From NCBI RefSeq assembly GCF_011057645.1, contig NZ_JAALGE010000032.1, positions 1 to 35,597 on the forward strand: a stretch of DNA of 35,597 bases. The letters run 5' to 3'. The position numbers were made by a program, and so were the translations under genes. The notes under the pieces are model-generated. The model made no database searches and was not told the origin of the DNA. It saw only the letters and a list, made by a program, of their open reading frames with translations. Below, piece by piece: positions 1 to 8,958 of this stretch. Numbering within the stretch: position 1 is the first letter of the stretch; each line of letters starts with the position of its first letter. This DNA comes from Marisediminicola senii. GTDB taxonomy: Bacteria; Actinomycetota; Actinomycetes; Actinomycetales; Microbacteriaceae.

Positions 1-78
1 GCCAGATCCCGCCTCACCCTCGTCCCCGACACCGGAACCGAGGTGACCACCGAACCCGCCCTCGGACTCAGCGCCTAA
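1..78 (+). CDS. C-terminal end of an unidentified protein (partial)
   Basis: The window opens inside a reading frame (frame 1) of 25 codons that ends in TAA at 76-78. The visible tail is rich in Thr, Pro and Leu and has no recognisable motif. It lies on the same strand as the next gene, 40 bp upstream of it, on the element side of the integrase. It could therefore be the end of a mobile-element gene such as a replication or excision protein, but nothing in these few residues shows this. A chance open frame is also possible. Confidence 0.35.
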   Translation, partial: ARSRLTLVPDTGTEVTTEPALGLSA

Positions 79-118
79 CCCCCAAACCGAAGGACACCGC
101 TACACCACCACCGGGGAC

Positions 119-916
119 TTGACCGATGCCATTCGGGCTAAGTGGCTCGAATTCGCAGGAGTGGTGAACAAGTTGGTCCTACGTGTGGCCGACCCTGACG
201 ACTTTGCAGTTGAGGGTGCCAGTTCGTTGAGTGGCGACGACAAGGCATCCCACCCGTTCGAGGTTTCCCATGCAATTCGCCACTTGATTAACGCCTCTGT
301 CGATCAACTCGACGGTATTAGGGTTCTGCTCGCGGACGCCGAGGCGGAGCACCTCGCGGTCGGTTCCACGCTTGCGCGTGCTGCGTTGGAAAATGCGGCA
401 ACCGCACTATGGATCCTGGGACCAGACGGGCGTCACAGTCGAGACCGTCGTGTCGAGAGGGTTTTGCGGTGGCACGCACGCAACTACCACGACGAGCAAA
501 AGACGGTGGGCCACCTCGTTGGAGACGCCCCCAAGCGTCACCTTGAGAAGATCTACGAAGTTGCTACTCGCCGGAAGATAGACGCTGACGCTGCGCGGTC
601 GGGTTACAAGGCCACGAAACCCATAACCGAGTGCGCGGAGTTCACGACTATCGACGTGAACTTCCTGTGGTCTGTTGCGTCAGGGTTCGCGCACGGCCGA
701 CCTTGGGCCTACAGGGGGCTATTGGAACGCCGCACGCTCCGGGTTGACGATGATGGTCACTCCACAGAGCTCATGAGTCCGAGAAAGGACCTCGCGATTT
801 GGTTGCCGTTTCAGGCGGTCCATTTGCTCGGCGAGGTTATGCGACTGAGGGATCGTCGAGCTGGATTGGCAATGCCTGCGATGCCCGACGGGTCTCCCGA
901 CTCATCTCCCCGGTGA
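119..916 (+). CDS. Hypothetical protein in integrated element (265 aa)
   Basis: I do not recognise a named family. The frame opens with TTG at 119, and a GTG at 162 is another in-frame start. The protein is soluble and mostly helical. Its middle has a helix with an ARAALENAATALWIL core, a charged RVLRWHARNYHDEQKT segment, and a later FLWSVASGFAHGRPWAYRGL segment. That pattern resembles a loose group of actinobacterial hypothetical proteins with an Ala-rich helix followed by an FAHG motif. A HEPN-like helical fold is imaginable but not shown. Third codon positions are less GC-rich than in the core genes, which fits acquired DNA. The integrase follows on the same strand 115 bp later, so this is probably cargo of the element. 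Confidence 0.65.
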   Translation: MTDAIRAKWLEFAGVVNKLVLRVADPDDFAVEGASSLSGDDKASHPFEVSHAIRHLINASVDQLDGIRVLLADAEAEHLAVGSTLARAALENAATALWILGPDGRHSRDRRVERVLRWHARNYHDEQKTVGHLVGDAPKRHLEKIYEVATRRKIDADAARSGYKATKPITECAEFTTIDVNFLWSVASGFAHGRPWAYRGLLERRTLRVDDDGHSTELMSPRKDLAIWLPFQAVHLLGEVMRLRDRRAGLAMPAMPDGSPDSSPR

Positions 917-919
917 GCG

Positions 920-940
920 CACGCATGGCTCCTATGCGTG
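920..940. repeat. Short inverted repeat after the 265-aa gene
   Basis: CACGCAT (920-926) and ATGCGTG (934-940) form a perfect 7-bp stem with a 7-nt loop just after the stop codon at 916. It has no T-tract. It may be a weak terminator, or an arm-type site for the integrase whose gene begins about 90 bp further on. Confidence 0.35.
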
Positions 941-1031
941 AACTCGACAACGGCGGGCCGCACCGCTCATGCCCGTCGAAGGTCTAATCTGACGGTGTCA
1001 AAGTCCAGAGCTACTGCACTCAGAGGCAAAT

Positions 1032-2198
1032 ATGGGGAGCATTGCGGCGTACCAAACCGCGGCCGGTAGGCGCTATAGGGTGCTGTACCGACGCCCCGAC
1101 CACCTGCAGACACAGAAGCGCGGATTCACGACCAAACGTGATGCTGAACTATTCCTGGCCCGCATCGAACTCGACAAAAATCGGGGCGCCTACGTCGACC
1201 CATCCAAGTCACGGGTGCTCACGGCTGACTGGCTCGACTCGTGGACGGCCAGCCGCTCCGACTGGCGACCAACGTCGCGCGAGCGCGCGCGCGGCATTAT
1301 CGCTACTCACATCAAGCCCAGCCTCGGCCAGTACCCGCTCGGCGCGCTCGACCACAAAACGGTGCAGGAATGGGCCGGAAGCCTTTCTAAGACCCAGTCT
1401 CCGGCAAGCGTGCGCAAGATAGTCAACGTGCTGTCCGGCAGCCTGCAGATGGCTGTCAACGACGGACGACTTCCCGCGAACCCCGCACACAAGCTCAACC
1501 TGCCCAAGAGCATCAAAGCCGCCCGGCGCTACCTCACCCACCGGCAAGTCCTCGACCTAGCAAAAGCCGTTGACGCGGAAGGCGATGGCCGGTTCGTGGG
1601 GGAGTTGAACGGCTACGGACTGCTTGTTCGCGTACTCGCCTACTGCGGACTGCGCTGGGGCGAACTATCGGGTCTGCGCGTGATGGACATCGACTTCAAC
1701 CGCGGACGTCTCGAGGTGCAGCACACCGTGATCGAACTCGACGGCGTGCAGCTCGAGTCGCAGCCCAAGAACTACGAGGCACGGTCTATCCCCGTCCCGG
1801 CGTCAGTGCTCGCTGAGTTGAAGGTCCACATTGCTGCGAAAGAGCCCGGGGAACCGGTATTTGGCGGCGCCCGCACCGGCGGATGGCTCCGAGGACGCAC
1901 GTTTCGACGGGGGTGGTTTGATGCCGCAGCAGCGAAGGTCGGCGTCGACGGCTTGACACCACACGAACTGCGGCACACCGCTGCAAGCCTGGCCATCAGC
2001 GCGGGAGCTAACGTCAAAGCCGTGCAACGAATGCTCGGCCATGCGTCCGCCGCGATCACCCTCGACGTCTATTCAGACCTCTTCGACACTGACCTCGATG
2101 CAGTCTCAGTGGCGCTCGATCAGGCCATTCTGAAAACAGATGTTGCCAAAACGTTGCCACCACGCACGCCCGGTCGAAAAAGCGCCCGAGCCAAATAG
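1032..2198 (+). CDS. Phage-type tyrosine recombinase (integrase)
   Basis: This site-specific recombinase of 388 residues inserts and excises the element at a tRNA gene. Residues 1-60 look like an AP2/Arm DNA-binding part (beta-rich, YRVLYRRP, GFTTKRDAELFL). Residues 65-155 are the SAM-like core-binding domain, and 165-365 the catalytic domain. The full catalytic set is present: R208 (CGLRWGEL), K246, H311 and R314 (HELRH), H337 (LGHAS) and the nucleophile Y347. The ATG at 1032 follows an AGAGG ribosome site. The gene ends 23 bp before the 3' end of tRNA-Thr, the usual arrangement for an integrase beside its attachment site. It appears intact, so the element may be functional; the far end lies outside the window. 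Confidence 0.95.
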   Translation: MGSIAAYQTAAGRRYRVLYRRPDHLQTQKRGFTTKRDAELFLARIELDKNRGAYVDPSKSRVLTADWLDSWTASRSDWRPTSRERARGIIATHIKPSLGQYPLGALDHKTVQEWAGSLSKTQSPASVRKIVNVLSGSLQMAVNDGRLPANPAHKLNLPKSIKAARRYLTHRQVLDLAKAVDAEGDGRFVGELNGYGLLVRVLAYCGLRWGELSGLRVMDIDFNRGRLEVQHTVIELDGVQLESQPKNYEARSIPVPASVLAELKVHIAAKEPGEPVFGGARTGGWLRGRTFRRGWFDAAAAKVGVDGLTPHELRHTAASLAISAGANVKAVQRMLGHASAAITLDVYSDLFDTDLDAVSVALDQAILKTDVAKTLPPRTPGRKSARAK

Positions 2199-2221
2199 GA
2201 CCTGACCAGCAACTTTTGCAG

Positions 2222-2295
2222 AGCCCCCTGTCGGATTCGAACCGACGACCCCCGCTTTACAAGAGCGGTGCTCTGGCCAACTGAGCTAAGGGGGC
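2222..2295 (-). tRNA. tRNA-Thr (anticodon TGT)
   Basis: The minus strand folds as a cloverleaf. The acceptor stem GCCCCCT (2295-2289) pairs with AGGGGGC (2229-2223), with discriminator T at 2222. The anticodon stem CCGCT/AGCGG encloses CTTGTAA, giving anticodon TGT, and the T-loop is TTCGAAT. No CCA is encoded. The 3' end faces the integrase gene, so the 3' half of this tRNA is the probable attB/attL core of the neighbouring element. The tRNA appears complete, as expected if the element carried the missing 3' bases. Confidence 0.96.
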
Positions 2296-2392
2296 GGACA
2301 CGCTCGGAGAACGCACTCGCAATGCTATCCGCGGTCCGTGCACCGGCGATAACCGGTGGGGGCGCACGACCCAGACCTACGGGCCCGGCGGG

Positions 2393-2941
2393 TCAGATCG
2401 CGGTGAGGAACTGTTCCGGGTCGATCGGCCGCACGCGATCCTTGCGGGCGGCCTCATCGACCCCACCGACGTAGAGCCACCCGAGCAGGCGTTCGTTCTC
2501 GGCCAGCTCGTGCATGCGATGCACGTCGGCGCTGCGGGTCATGGGCCCGCTGCGCCACATCACGCCCCACCCGGCCTCGTCGAGCAGCAGGCTCAGCATG
2601 TGGGCGACGCCGGATGCCACGGCCTCCTGCTCCCAGTCGTGCACCTTGACACTCGGCCGCGAGATCGCGACCACCGCGATCAGCAGTTCGGCGCGCAGCG
2701 GCTTGCCCGCGAGCTTCTCCGCGGCGGGGCCGTCGGCGCCCGCGGCTGCCGCGAGCGCCGCACCGAGCCGGTGTCGCGCGTCGCCGCGCAGTTCGATGAG
2801 CCGGCACGGGCGCAGCGACCCGTGGTCGGCGACCGTCGCAGCGGCAGCGACGAGGGGGAGCAGTTCGGCCCGACTCGGCGCCGCCGGGGTCACGCTGGAG
2901 CGCGACCGTCGGCGGTGCGCCGCGTCGAGGGCGCTCGTCAC
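2393..2941 (-). CDS. Nitroreductase family protein
   Basis: Members of this family are FMN-dependent NAD(P)H oxidoreductases. The 182-residue product has an N-terminal RSSVTPAAP segment, a DHGSLRPCRLIEL segment in the usual flavin-phosphate region, and a WEQEAVASGVAHMLSLLLDEAGWGVMWRSG segment split across the typical dimer-helix and active-site positions. The start is GTG at 2941, whose last two bases overlap the TGA stop of msrB (GTGA). The two genes are therefore co-transcribed and probably translationally coupled. A longer frame continues upstream but only reads msrB out of frame. Pairing with msrB suggests a redox-defence role. The substrate cannot be told. Confidence 0.85.
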   Translation of the reverse strand: MTSALDAAHRRRSRSSVTPAAPSRAELLPLVAAAATVADHGSLRPCRLIELRGDARHRLGAALAAAAGADGPAAEKLAGKPLRAELLIAVVAISRPSVKVHDWEQEAVASGVAHMLSLLLDEAGWGVMWRSGPMTRSADVHRMHELAENERLLGWLYVGGVDEAARKDRVRPIDPEQFLTAI

Positions 2942-3354
2942 GCCGCGGCGGGAGTGAACTTGAGCGAGAGGGAGTTCATGCAGTACCGGTCGCCGGTCGG
3001 CGTCTGCGGGGCGTCGTCGAAGAGGTGCCCAAGGTGCGAGTCGCAGGCGGCGCAGCGGACTTCGGTGCGCACCATGCCGAGACTGCGGTCGGCGATCAGG
3101 GTGACGGCGTCGGGGGTGGCGTCGTAGAAGCTGGGCCAGCCGCATCCGGAGTCGAACTTGGTTCCGCTGGGGAACAGCGTCGCGCCACAGGCGGCGCAGG
3201 AGAAGGTACCGGCGCGCTCCTCGTCGAGAAGCTCACCCGACCACGGACGCTCCGTCGCAGACTCGCGGAGAACCGCGTAGCGGTCGGCATCGAGCTCGGC
3301 GCGCCACTCCTCGTTGGTCTTGCTCACGGTGGGTCCAGTTGAATCGATCGTCAT
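2938..3354 (-). CDS. msrB: Peptide-methionine (R)-S-oxide reductase MsrB
   Basis: MsrB reduces methionine-R-sulfoxide in oxidised proteins. The 138-residue protein carries every family mark: two zinc pairs, C53/C56 (CAAC) and C101/C104 (CAAC), the GCGWPSF segment with C71, the DSHLGHLF motif, and the catalytic C125 in RYCMNS. The ATG at 3354 has a GAAAGGA ribosome site 7 nt upstream. It is the first gene of a two-gene unit with the nitroreductase and is divergent from the ElaA-like gene, with 48 bp between the starts. Confidence 0.97.
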   Translation of the reverse strand: MTIDSTGPTVSKTNEEWRAELDADRYAVLRESATERPWSGELLDEERAGTFSCAACGATLFPSGTKFDSGCGWPSFYDATPDAVTLIADRSLGMVRTEVRCAACDSHLGHLFDDAPQTPTGDRYCMNSLSLKFTPAAA

Positions 3355-3389
3355 GCCAGTTCCTTTCGTGGATACATCCAGTCACACCT

Positions 3390-3395
3390 TAAACT
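3390..3395 (+). promoter_or_regulatory. -10 element for a likely leaderless ElaA-like mRNA
   Basis: TAAACT lies 7 nt before the GTG start at 3403. It fits the TANNNT consensus of actinobacterial housekeeping promoters, and at this spacing transcription would begin on the start codon. No ribosome site precedes the GTG. No clear -35 is visible. Confidence 0.45.
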
Positions 3396-3402
3396 CGCGA
3401 CC

Positions 3403-3900
3403 GTGACGAATTGTTCCGTGCAATCCAGGACGTGGAGCGAACTCTCCGTCGACGAGCTCTACGCGTTCCTCAAGCTCCGTACCGACGTGTTCTTCGTGGA
3501 GCAGAAGGTCGACGAAGAAGAACTCGACAACCGCGACCAGGAACCGTCGACCATACACCTGTGGGTGATGGATGCCGCGGGCACGGCTGCGTACCTGCGG
3601 GTGCTCGTCGACGACGTTCCTTCCCACCTCGACGCGCGTCACATCATCGGCCGTGTCGTCGTTCGGGAGGACCGACGGGGAGAGGGGCTCGCGCAGCTGC
3701 TCATCGAGGAGGCGCTCAGGGCACATCTCGATGTCGCGTTCGTATTGCACGCGCAGACCTATGTGACCGGACTCTACGGTCGGTACGGGTTCGCGGTCGA
3801 CGGCGACGATTTCATCGAAGCAGGTATTCCGCACGTGACGATGTACCGGCCGGCCGGCCGCATCGCCGCGTCGACGGTTTCCGAGGCACGCACCGCCTGA
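3403..3900 (+). CDS. GNAT acetyltransferase, ElaA-like
   Basis: This is a 165-residue acyl-CoA N-acyltransferase. The N-terminal part has the ElaA signature: W at residue 11, ELYAFLKLRTDVFFVEQ, then a strand with LWVMDAAGTAAYLRV. The acetyl-CoA loop is RVVVREDRRGEGLAQLL (motif A). The C-terminal part has HAQTYVTGLYGRYGF and a PHVTMYRP end typical of ElaA. The physiological substrate of this family is not known. The GTG start at 3403 is chosen because a -10 element lies 7 nt before it and the ElaA domain begins there. The gene is divergent from msrB. Confidence 0.9.
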   Translation: MTNCSVQSRTWSELSVDELYAFLKLRTDVFFVEQKVDEEELDNRDQEPSTIHLWVMDAAGTAAYLRVLVDDVPSHLDARHIIGRVVVREDRRGEGLAQLLIEEALRAHLDVAFVLHAQTYVTGLYGRYGFAVDGDDFIEAGIPHVTMYRPAGRIAASTVSEARTA

Positions 3901-4010
3901 GTCCTGCACTGCCCTGAGCCTCGCGCCGCCTGAGCCCTGCGCCGCCCGCGTTGCGGCACGGTTTCCCACCGCTCCAGTCCTATGCTTGCCCCGACCAGAG
4001 GGGAGCGACC

Positions 4011-4343
4011 GTGAGCGAGCATGCCGAATCGGGCGACTCCTCGGAGAACAGACCCCGTCCCCACGCGTCGACCCTCAGCGAACGCGACGCCGCCATCCTC
4101 GAGTTCGAGTACTCCTGGCCCGTGCAATCGGGCGCGAAGGAGGAGGCGATCCGCCAGAGATTCGCGATCTCGGCCGCCCGCTACTATCAAGTGTTGAATG
4201 CGCTGATCGACACTCCCGCGGCCGTCAGGCACGACCCGATGCTCGTGAAGCGGCTCCAACGCCTGCGACACTCGCGAGTGGGCCCGCGTTCCCGGCCGCA
4301 GGGCGGCAGCGGCAGAAGCAGCCAGACGCGACACGACGACTAG
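4011..4343 (+). CDS. DUF3263 family protein
   Basis: This is a 110-residue protein of an actinobacterial family of unknown function. The core (about residues 22-86) reads LSERDAAILEFEYSWP, then GAKEEAIRQRFAISAARYYQ and VLNALIDTPAAVRHDPML, ending VKRLQRLR. It is helical and resembles a small DNA-binding fold, but no target is known. The GTG at 4011 follows GAGGGGAG, and a possible -10 (TATGCT, 3981-3986) would give an 18-nt leader. The next gene starts 15 bp after the stop, so the two form an operon, a pairing common in this phylum. Confidence 0.9.
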   Translation: MSEHAESGDSSENRPRPHASTLSERDAAILEFEYSWPVQSGAKEEAIRQRFAISAARYYQVLNALIDTPAAVRHDPMLVKRLQRLRHSRVGPRSRPQGGSGRSSQTRHDD

Positions 4344-4357
4344 GACCACTCCAGCCC

Positions 4358-4930
4358 ATGCCGACTTCATACCCGCCCGACCGGTTCGACACCCTGCCCG
4401 ACGACATCGCCCGCATCGGCGCGCACCGTGCCCCGCCCGCCAAGGGCCGCGGGTGGATCGCTTTCGCCTGGGCGGCGCTGGCCACGGGCATCCTGGTGGC
4501 CATCGGGGTCGTCGCGCTGGTGCTGTTCACCAACTCCATCAATTTCGACCTGCCGTCGGGCGATACCGCGACGTCCCCTTCCGCCGAGGCATCGGAGGAG
4601 CCGGCGGAGGAGACCGTCGAGCCGCGGCTCGACGCCACGATCCCGATCACGGTACTGAACGGCACGTCGACCTCGGGCCTCGCAGGCAGCGCGGGCGACC
4701 GCCTCGTCGAGGAGGGCTGGGAGGGTGCGGCCATCGGCGTCGGCAACCGCGCCAACGCCGACGCGTCGGACATCGAGACCACGGTCGTCTACTATTCCGA
4801 CGCCGCCAACGAAGCCGCCGCCCTCGCGCTCGTCGAGAGCCTCGGCGTCGGGGACATCCGCCAGTCGACGGATTACCCGCAGTCACCGCTCGTCGTTCTG
4901 CTCGGCGCGGACTACGCGCCCGGCGCGTAG
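4358..4930 (+). CDS. Membrane-anchored LytR_C domain protein
   Basis: This is a 190-residue protein with an N-terminal cytoplasmic part (1-32), one transmembrane helix (about 33-57), an acidic Ser/Glu/Pro linker (62-90), and a C-terminal LytR_cpsA_psr C-terminal domain (about 94-185). The domain begins ITVLNGTSTSGLAGSAGDRL, the typical VLNGT opening. The LytR catalytic (LCP) domain is absent, so the protein is a stand-alone accessory form, probably extracellular and linked to the cell envelope. Its biochemical role is unknown. The start is the ATG at 4358, 15 bp after the DUF3263 gene. The frame is open further upstream, but only as an out-of-frame reading of DUF3263. Confidence 0.88.
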   Translation: MPTSYPPDRFDTLPDDIARIGAHRAPPAKGRGWIAFAWAALATGILVAIGVVALVLFTNSINFDLPSGDTATSPSAEASEEPAEETVEPRLDATIPITVLNGTSTSGLAGSAGDRLVEEGWEGAAIGVGNRANADASDIETTVVYYSDAANEAAALALVESLGVGDIRQSTDYPQSPLVVLLGADYAPGA

Positions 4931-6715
<1,785 letters not shown>

Positions 6716-6741
6716 GTCCCACCAGCACCACAGGCGATACC

Positions 6742-6805
6742 AGCAACACCAGCACGCAGCAATACCAGAACGCAGCAATACCAGCACGCAGCAAGACCAG
6801 CACAG
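6742..6805. repeat. Four tandem 16-bp repeats after groEL
   Basis: Four head-to-tail units begin at 6742, 6758, 6774 and 6790. Each is a variant of AGCAATACCAGCACGC, and adjacent units differ at one to three positions. The heptamer ACCAGCA also occurs once just before the tract. It lies in the 3' untranslated region between the groEL stop and its terminator. There is no spacer-repeat alternation, so it is not a CRISPR array. Confidence 0.85.
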
Positions 6806-6834
6806 GGGCGGTTCCTCCGGGAGCCGCCCCTGTG
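6801..6834 (+). terminator. groEL transcription terminator
   Basis: A 15-bp stem (outer 11 bp CACAGGGGCGG/CCGCCCCTGTG perfect, then one G-U pair and three more pairs) encloses a 4-nt loop. It lies 85 bp after the groEL stop. There is no long T-tract, as is common for GC-rich actinobacterial terminators. The hairpin can also serve the convergent WXG100 gene. Confidence 0.8.
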
Positions 6835-6881
6835 GCGGTTAACGCGCGAGCGTGGGACACGCGCCGCGGGTCGGGACCCCA

Positions 6882-7172
6882 CTACCGCAGGAACAGCCGG
6901 GCGTTCTGCTGCTCGATATCGTCGTACTGCTGCGCGGCCTGGCCGAGCGCGAGGTTGATCGACGCCAGGCTCTCCTCCACCCGCTGCTGGGTTGTCCGCC
7001 AGTCGGTAACCACGCCCTGGAATGCCGAGGCCGCCTGCCCCGTCCACGACTGCTGCAGGTTCACGAGCTGGCCGTGCAGGCCGCCCACCTCTGCCTGGAT
7101 CCGGTCCATCGACGAGCGCACGGCGCCCACCGCAGAGAAGACTGCCTCGCTGTCGACCTGGTATCGGGTCAT
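6882..7172 (-). CDS. WXG100 (ESAT-6-like) protein, orphan
   Basis: This is a 96-residue helical-hairpin protein of the WXG100 family, the usual length. The turn motif is W43-T44-G45 (QSWTGQAA), and a type VII secretion signal YxxxE occurs at Y83-E87 near the C-terminus. These proteins normally leave the cell as dimers through an EccC-type secretion system. No EccC, EccB or partner WXG gene is visible in the window, so export must rely on machinery elsewhere. The ATG at 7172 has a GGAGG site. It lies downstream of and on the same strand as the two-component pair (83 bp gap), so read-through is possible. Confidence 0.92.
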   Translation of the reverse strand: MTRYQVDSEAVFSAVGAVRSSMDRIQAEVGGLHGQLVNLQQSWTGQAASAFQGVVTDWRTTQQRVEESLASINLALGQAAQQYDDIEQQNARLFLR

Positions 7173-7255
7173 TGATGCCTCCGGGTATGTCTGGGAGAGC
7201 CGGATGCTTCCGACCCCGCCACCACGGTAGGGAGGCGCCGCGCGGGCTGGGCGGC

Positions 7256-8923
7256 CTAGCGCGGGGCGGGGGACGGCGGGGCGACCCAGCCATCGGGGAG
7301 GAGCGGAAGCACCACGCGGAAGGTCGCTCCACCGCCCGGCGTTTCGAGCACGTCCACCGACCCGTCGTGGGCCGCGACGATACCGGAAACGATCGCGAGT
7401 CCGAGCCCGCTGCCGCCGGTCTCGCGGGTGCGCGACGTGTCGGCCCGCCAGAACCTCTGGAAGATCTTGTCGCGGATCTGCTGCGGAATGCCCTCGCCAT
7501 GGTCGACGATGTCGAGCAGCGCCACGCGTTCCGCGAGGTCGACGCTCACGCCGATCTCGATCGGGCTGCCGGCGGGCGTGAACCGTATGGCGTTGCCGAG
7601 CAGGTTGGTCACCACCTGCCGGATCTTGTTCTCCTCGCCCAGCACGATCGCGGGCGTGTCCATCGACGTGACGTGGCCGCGCACCGGTGCGGTCTGCTCA
7701 GCCACGTCGTCGCTGACCGGGCGCATGCGCCTCGACCGCAGCCGGTTCAGCTGCGAACTCGCGAACGCCATGCGCCGGGCACCCGAACCGCCGCTGCGGC
7801 CGGCTTGCACCAACTCGTCGTCGTCGATCTCGTCGTCGAGGTCGGTGCTGTCGGGGAGCGGCTCCGGTTCGGTGAACACGACGCTCACCGTGCGGTCGGG
7901 GGAGGAGGCCATGGTGTCGAGCGCCGCGTCGTAGGCGATCGGAACCAGGTCGACCGGGGTGCGCGTCACGGGCTTCGCCTCGTCGATGCGGGCGAGCTCC
8001 AGTAGGTCCTCGACCAGCCCGCCCATGCGGATGGCCTCTTTCTCGATTCGCTGCATGGCCTGCGCCACGTCTTCCGGCTTGGTCAGTGCGCCCATGCGGT
8101 ACAGCTCGGCGTAGCCGCGCACCGACACCAGCGGGGTGCGCAGTTCGTGGCTGGCGTCGCCCACGAAGCGCCGCATCTGCTCGATGGTCTTGGCGCGGTC
8201 GCCCAGTGCCTTGTCGATGCGCACCAGCATGGTGTTGAGGGAGCCATTGAGTCGGCCCACTTCGGTGTTGGGTGTGGCACCCGGCATCCGTTCACTGAAA
8301 TTGCCCTCGGCGATCGCGGCGGCCGTCGCTTCGACCTGTCGGAGGGGAGCGAAGGTCGATGTCACGAGCAGGCGTGTCAGGGCGTAGCCGAGCAGCACCA
8401 CCGACAACCCGAAGCCGAGGAAGATGCCGGCGTAACGGCTGATGATCTGGTTCGTGTCGTTGAGGTTGAGCCCGACGATCAGGCCGAGCGGGGCGCCGCT
8501 GTCGACGTCCATCGCGGGCACGACGACGACGCGCCACTGCGTGGTGCGCGTCGAGTCCCAGAGGGTGAACGCCTCGCCGGTGGAGTTGCGGATGTCGTCG
8601 GCGGTGACCTCGGAGACGACCGGCGGCGGGTCCTGGTGCTCATTGGTGCAGACCAAGGCACCCTCGGAATCGACGACGGCGATGAAGTAGTCGTTGGGGC
8701 CGGAGGTCTCGCAGGTATCGCGCTGGCCCTCCAGCGAGACGGCGGTCGCGGCGATTTTGGCGTCCACCTCGTCGAGGAGGTAGTTGCGCAGCACGGTCAT
8801 GGTGCCGACGCCAGCCACCAGGAGCCCGAGGGTCACCAGCAGCACGGTCACGGTCGTGATCTTGGTGCGCAGTGAAACGGAGTTCCAGCGCCTGGTGAGG
8901 GGATCGGGCATCAGGGAACCCAC
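7256..8923 (-). CDS. Sensor histidine kinase, PhoR-like, with acidic insertion
   Basis: This is a membrane sensor kinase of 555 residues. Order: transmembrane helix 1 (about 24-46), extracytoplasmic sensor (50-158) with two Cys (C71, C92), helix 2 (161-182), HAMP (185-237), HisKA with phospho-acceptor H259 (GDASHELRTPL), and HATPase with N-box N440/N444, G1 DHGEGIP (474-480), the FWRAD F-box and G2 GGSGLGL (503-509). About 70 residues (351-424) are inserted between HisKA and the N-box. They begin with an Asp/Glu run and continue into an Arg-rich stretch, where relatives have only a few residues. The start is GTG at 8923 (ATG at 8911 is an alternative), 35 bp after the response regulator. The signal is unknown. 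Confidence 0.93.
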   Translation of the reverse strand: MGSLMPDPLTRRWNSVSLRTKITTVTVLLVTLGLLVAGVGTMTVLRNYLLDEVDAKIAATAVSLEGQRDTCETSGPNDYFIAVVDSEGALVCTNEHQDPPPVVSEVTADDIRNSTGEAFTLWDSTRTTQWRVVVVPAMDVDSGAPLGLIVGLNLNDTNQIISRYAGIFLGFGLSVVLLGYALTRLLVTSTFAPLRQVEATAAAIAEGNFSERMPGATPNTEVGRLNGSLNTMLVRIDKALGDRAKTIEQMRRFVGDASHELRTPLVSVRGYAELYRMGALTKPEDVAQAMQRIEKEAIRMGGLVEDLLELARIDEAKPVTRTPVDLVPIAYDAALDTMASSPDRTVSVVFTEPEPLPDSTDLDDEIDDDELVQAGRSGGSGARRMAFASSQLNRLRSRRMRPVSDDVAEQTAPVRGHVTSMDTPAIVLGEENKIRQVVTNLLGNAIRFTPAGSPIEIGVSVDLAERVALLDIVDHGEGIPQQIRDKIFQRFWRADTSRTRETGGSGLGLAIVSGIVAAHDGSVDVLETPGGGATFRVVLPLLPDGWVAPPSPAPR

Positions 8924-8958
8924 GCTAGCGCCTGATGCTGGTCAGACACTGTCGCGTG

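Noticed and set aside
2341-2358. CACCGG/CCGGTG inverted repeat beside tRNA-Thr as a terminator or att site
   Set aside because: Only 6 bp per arm with no T-tract. It lies on the 5' side of the tRNA, so it can be neither its terminator nor the 3'-end attachment core.
3901-3960. Degenerate tandem repeat of CCTGAGCCCTGCGCCGCC-like units after the ElaA-like gene
   Set aside because: The units match poorly and have no constant length; this is likely GC-rich low-complexity sequence.
6742-6805. CRISPR array
   Set aside because: The units are contiguous 16-mers with no spacers between them, and no cas gene is visible.
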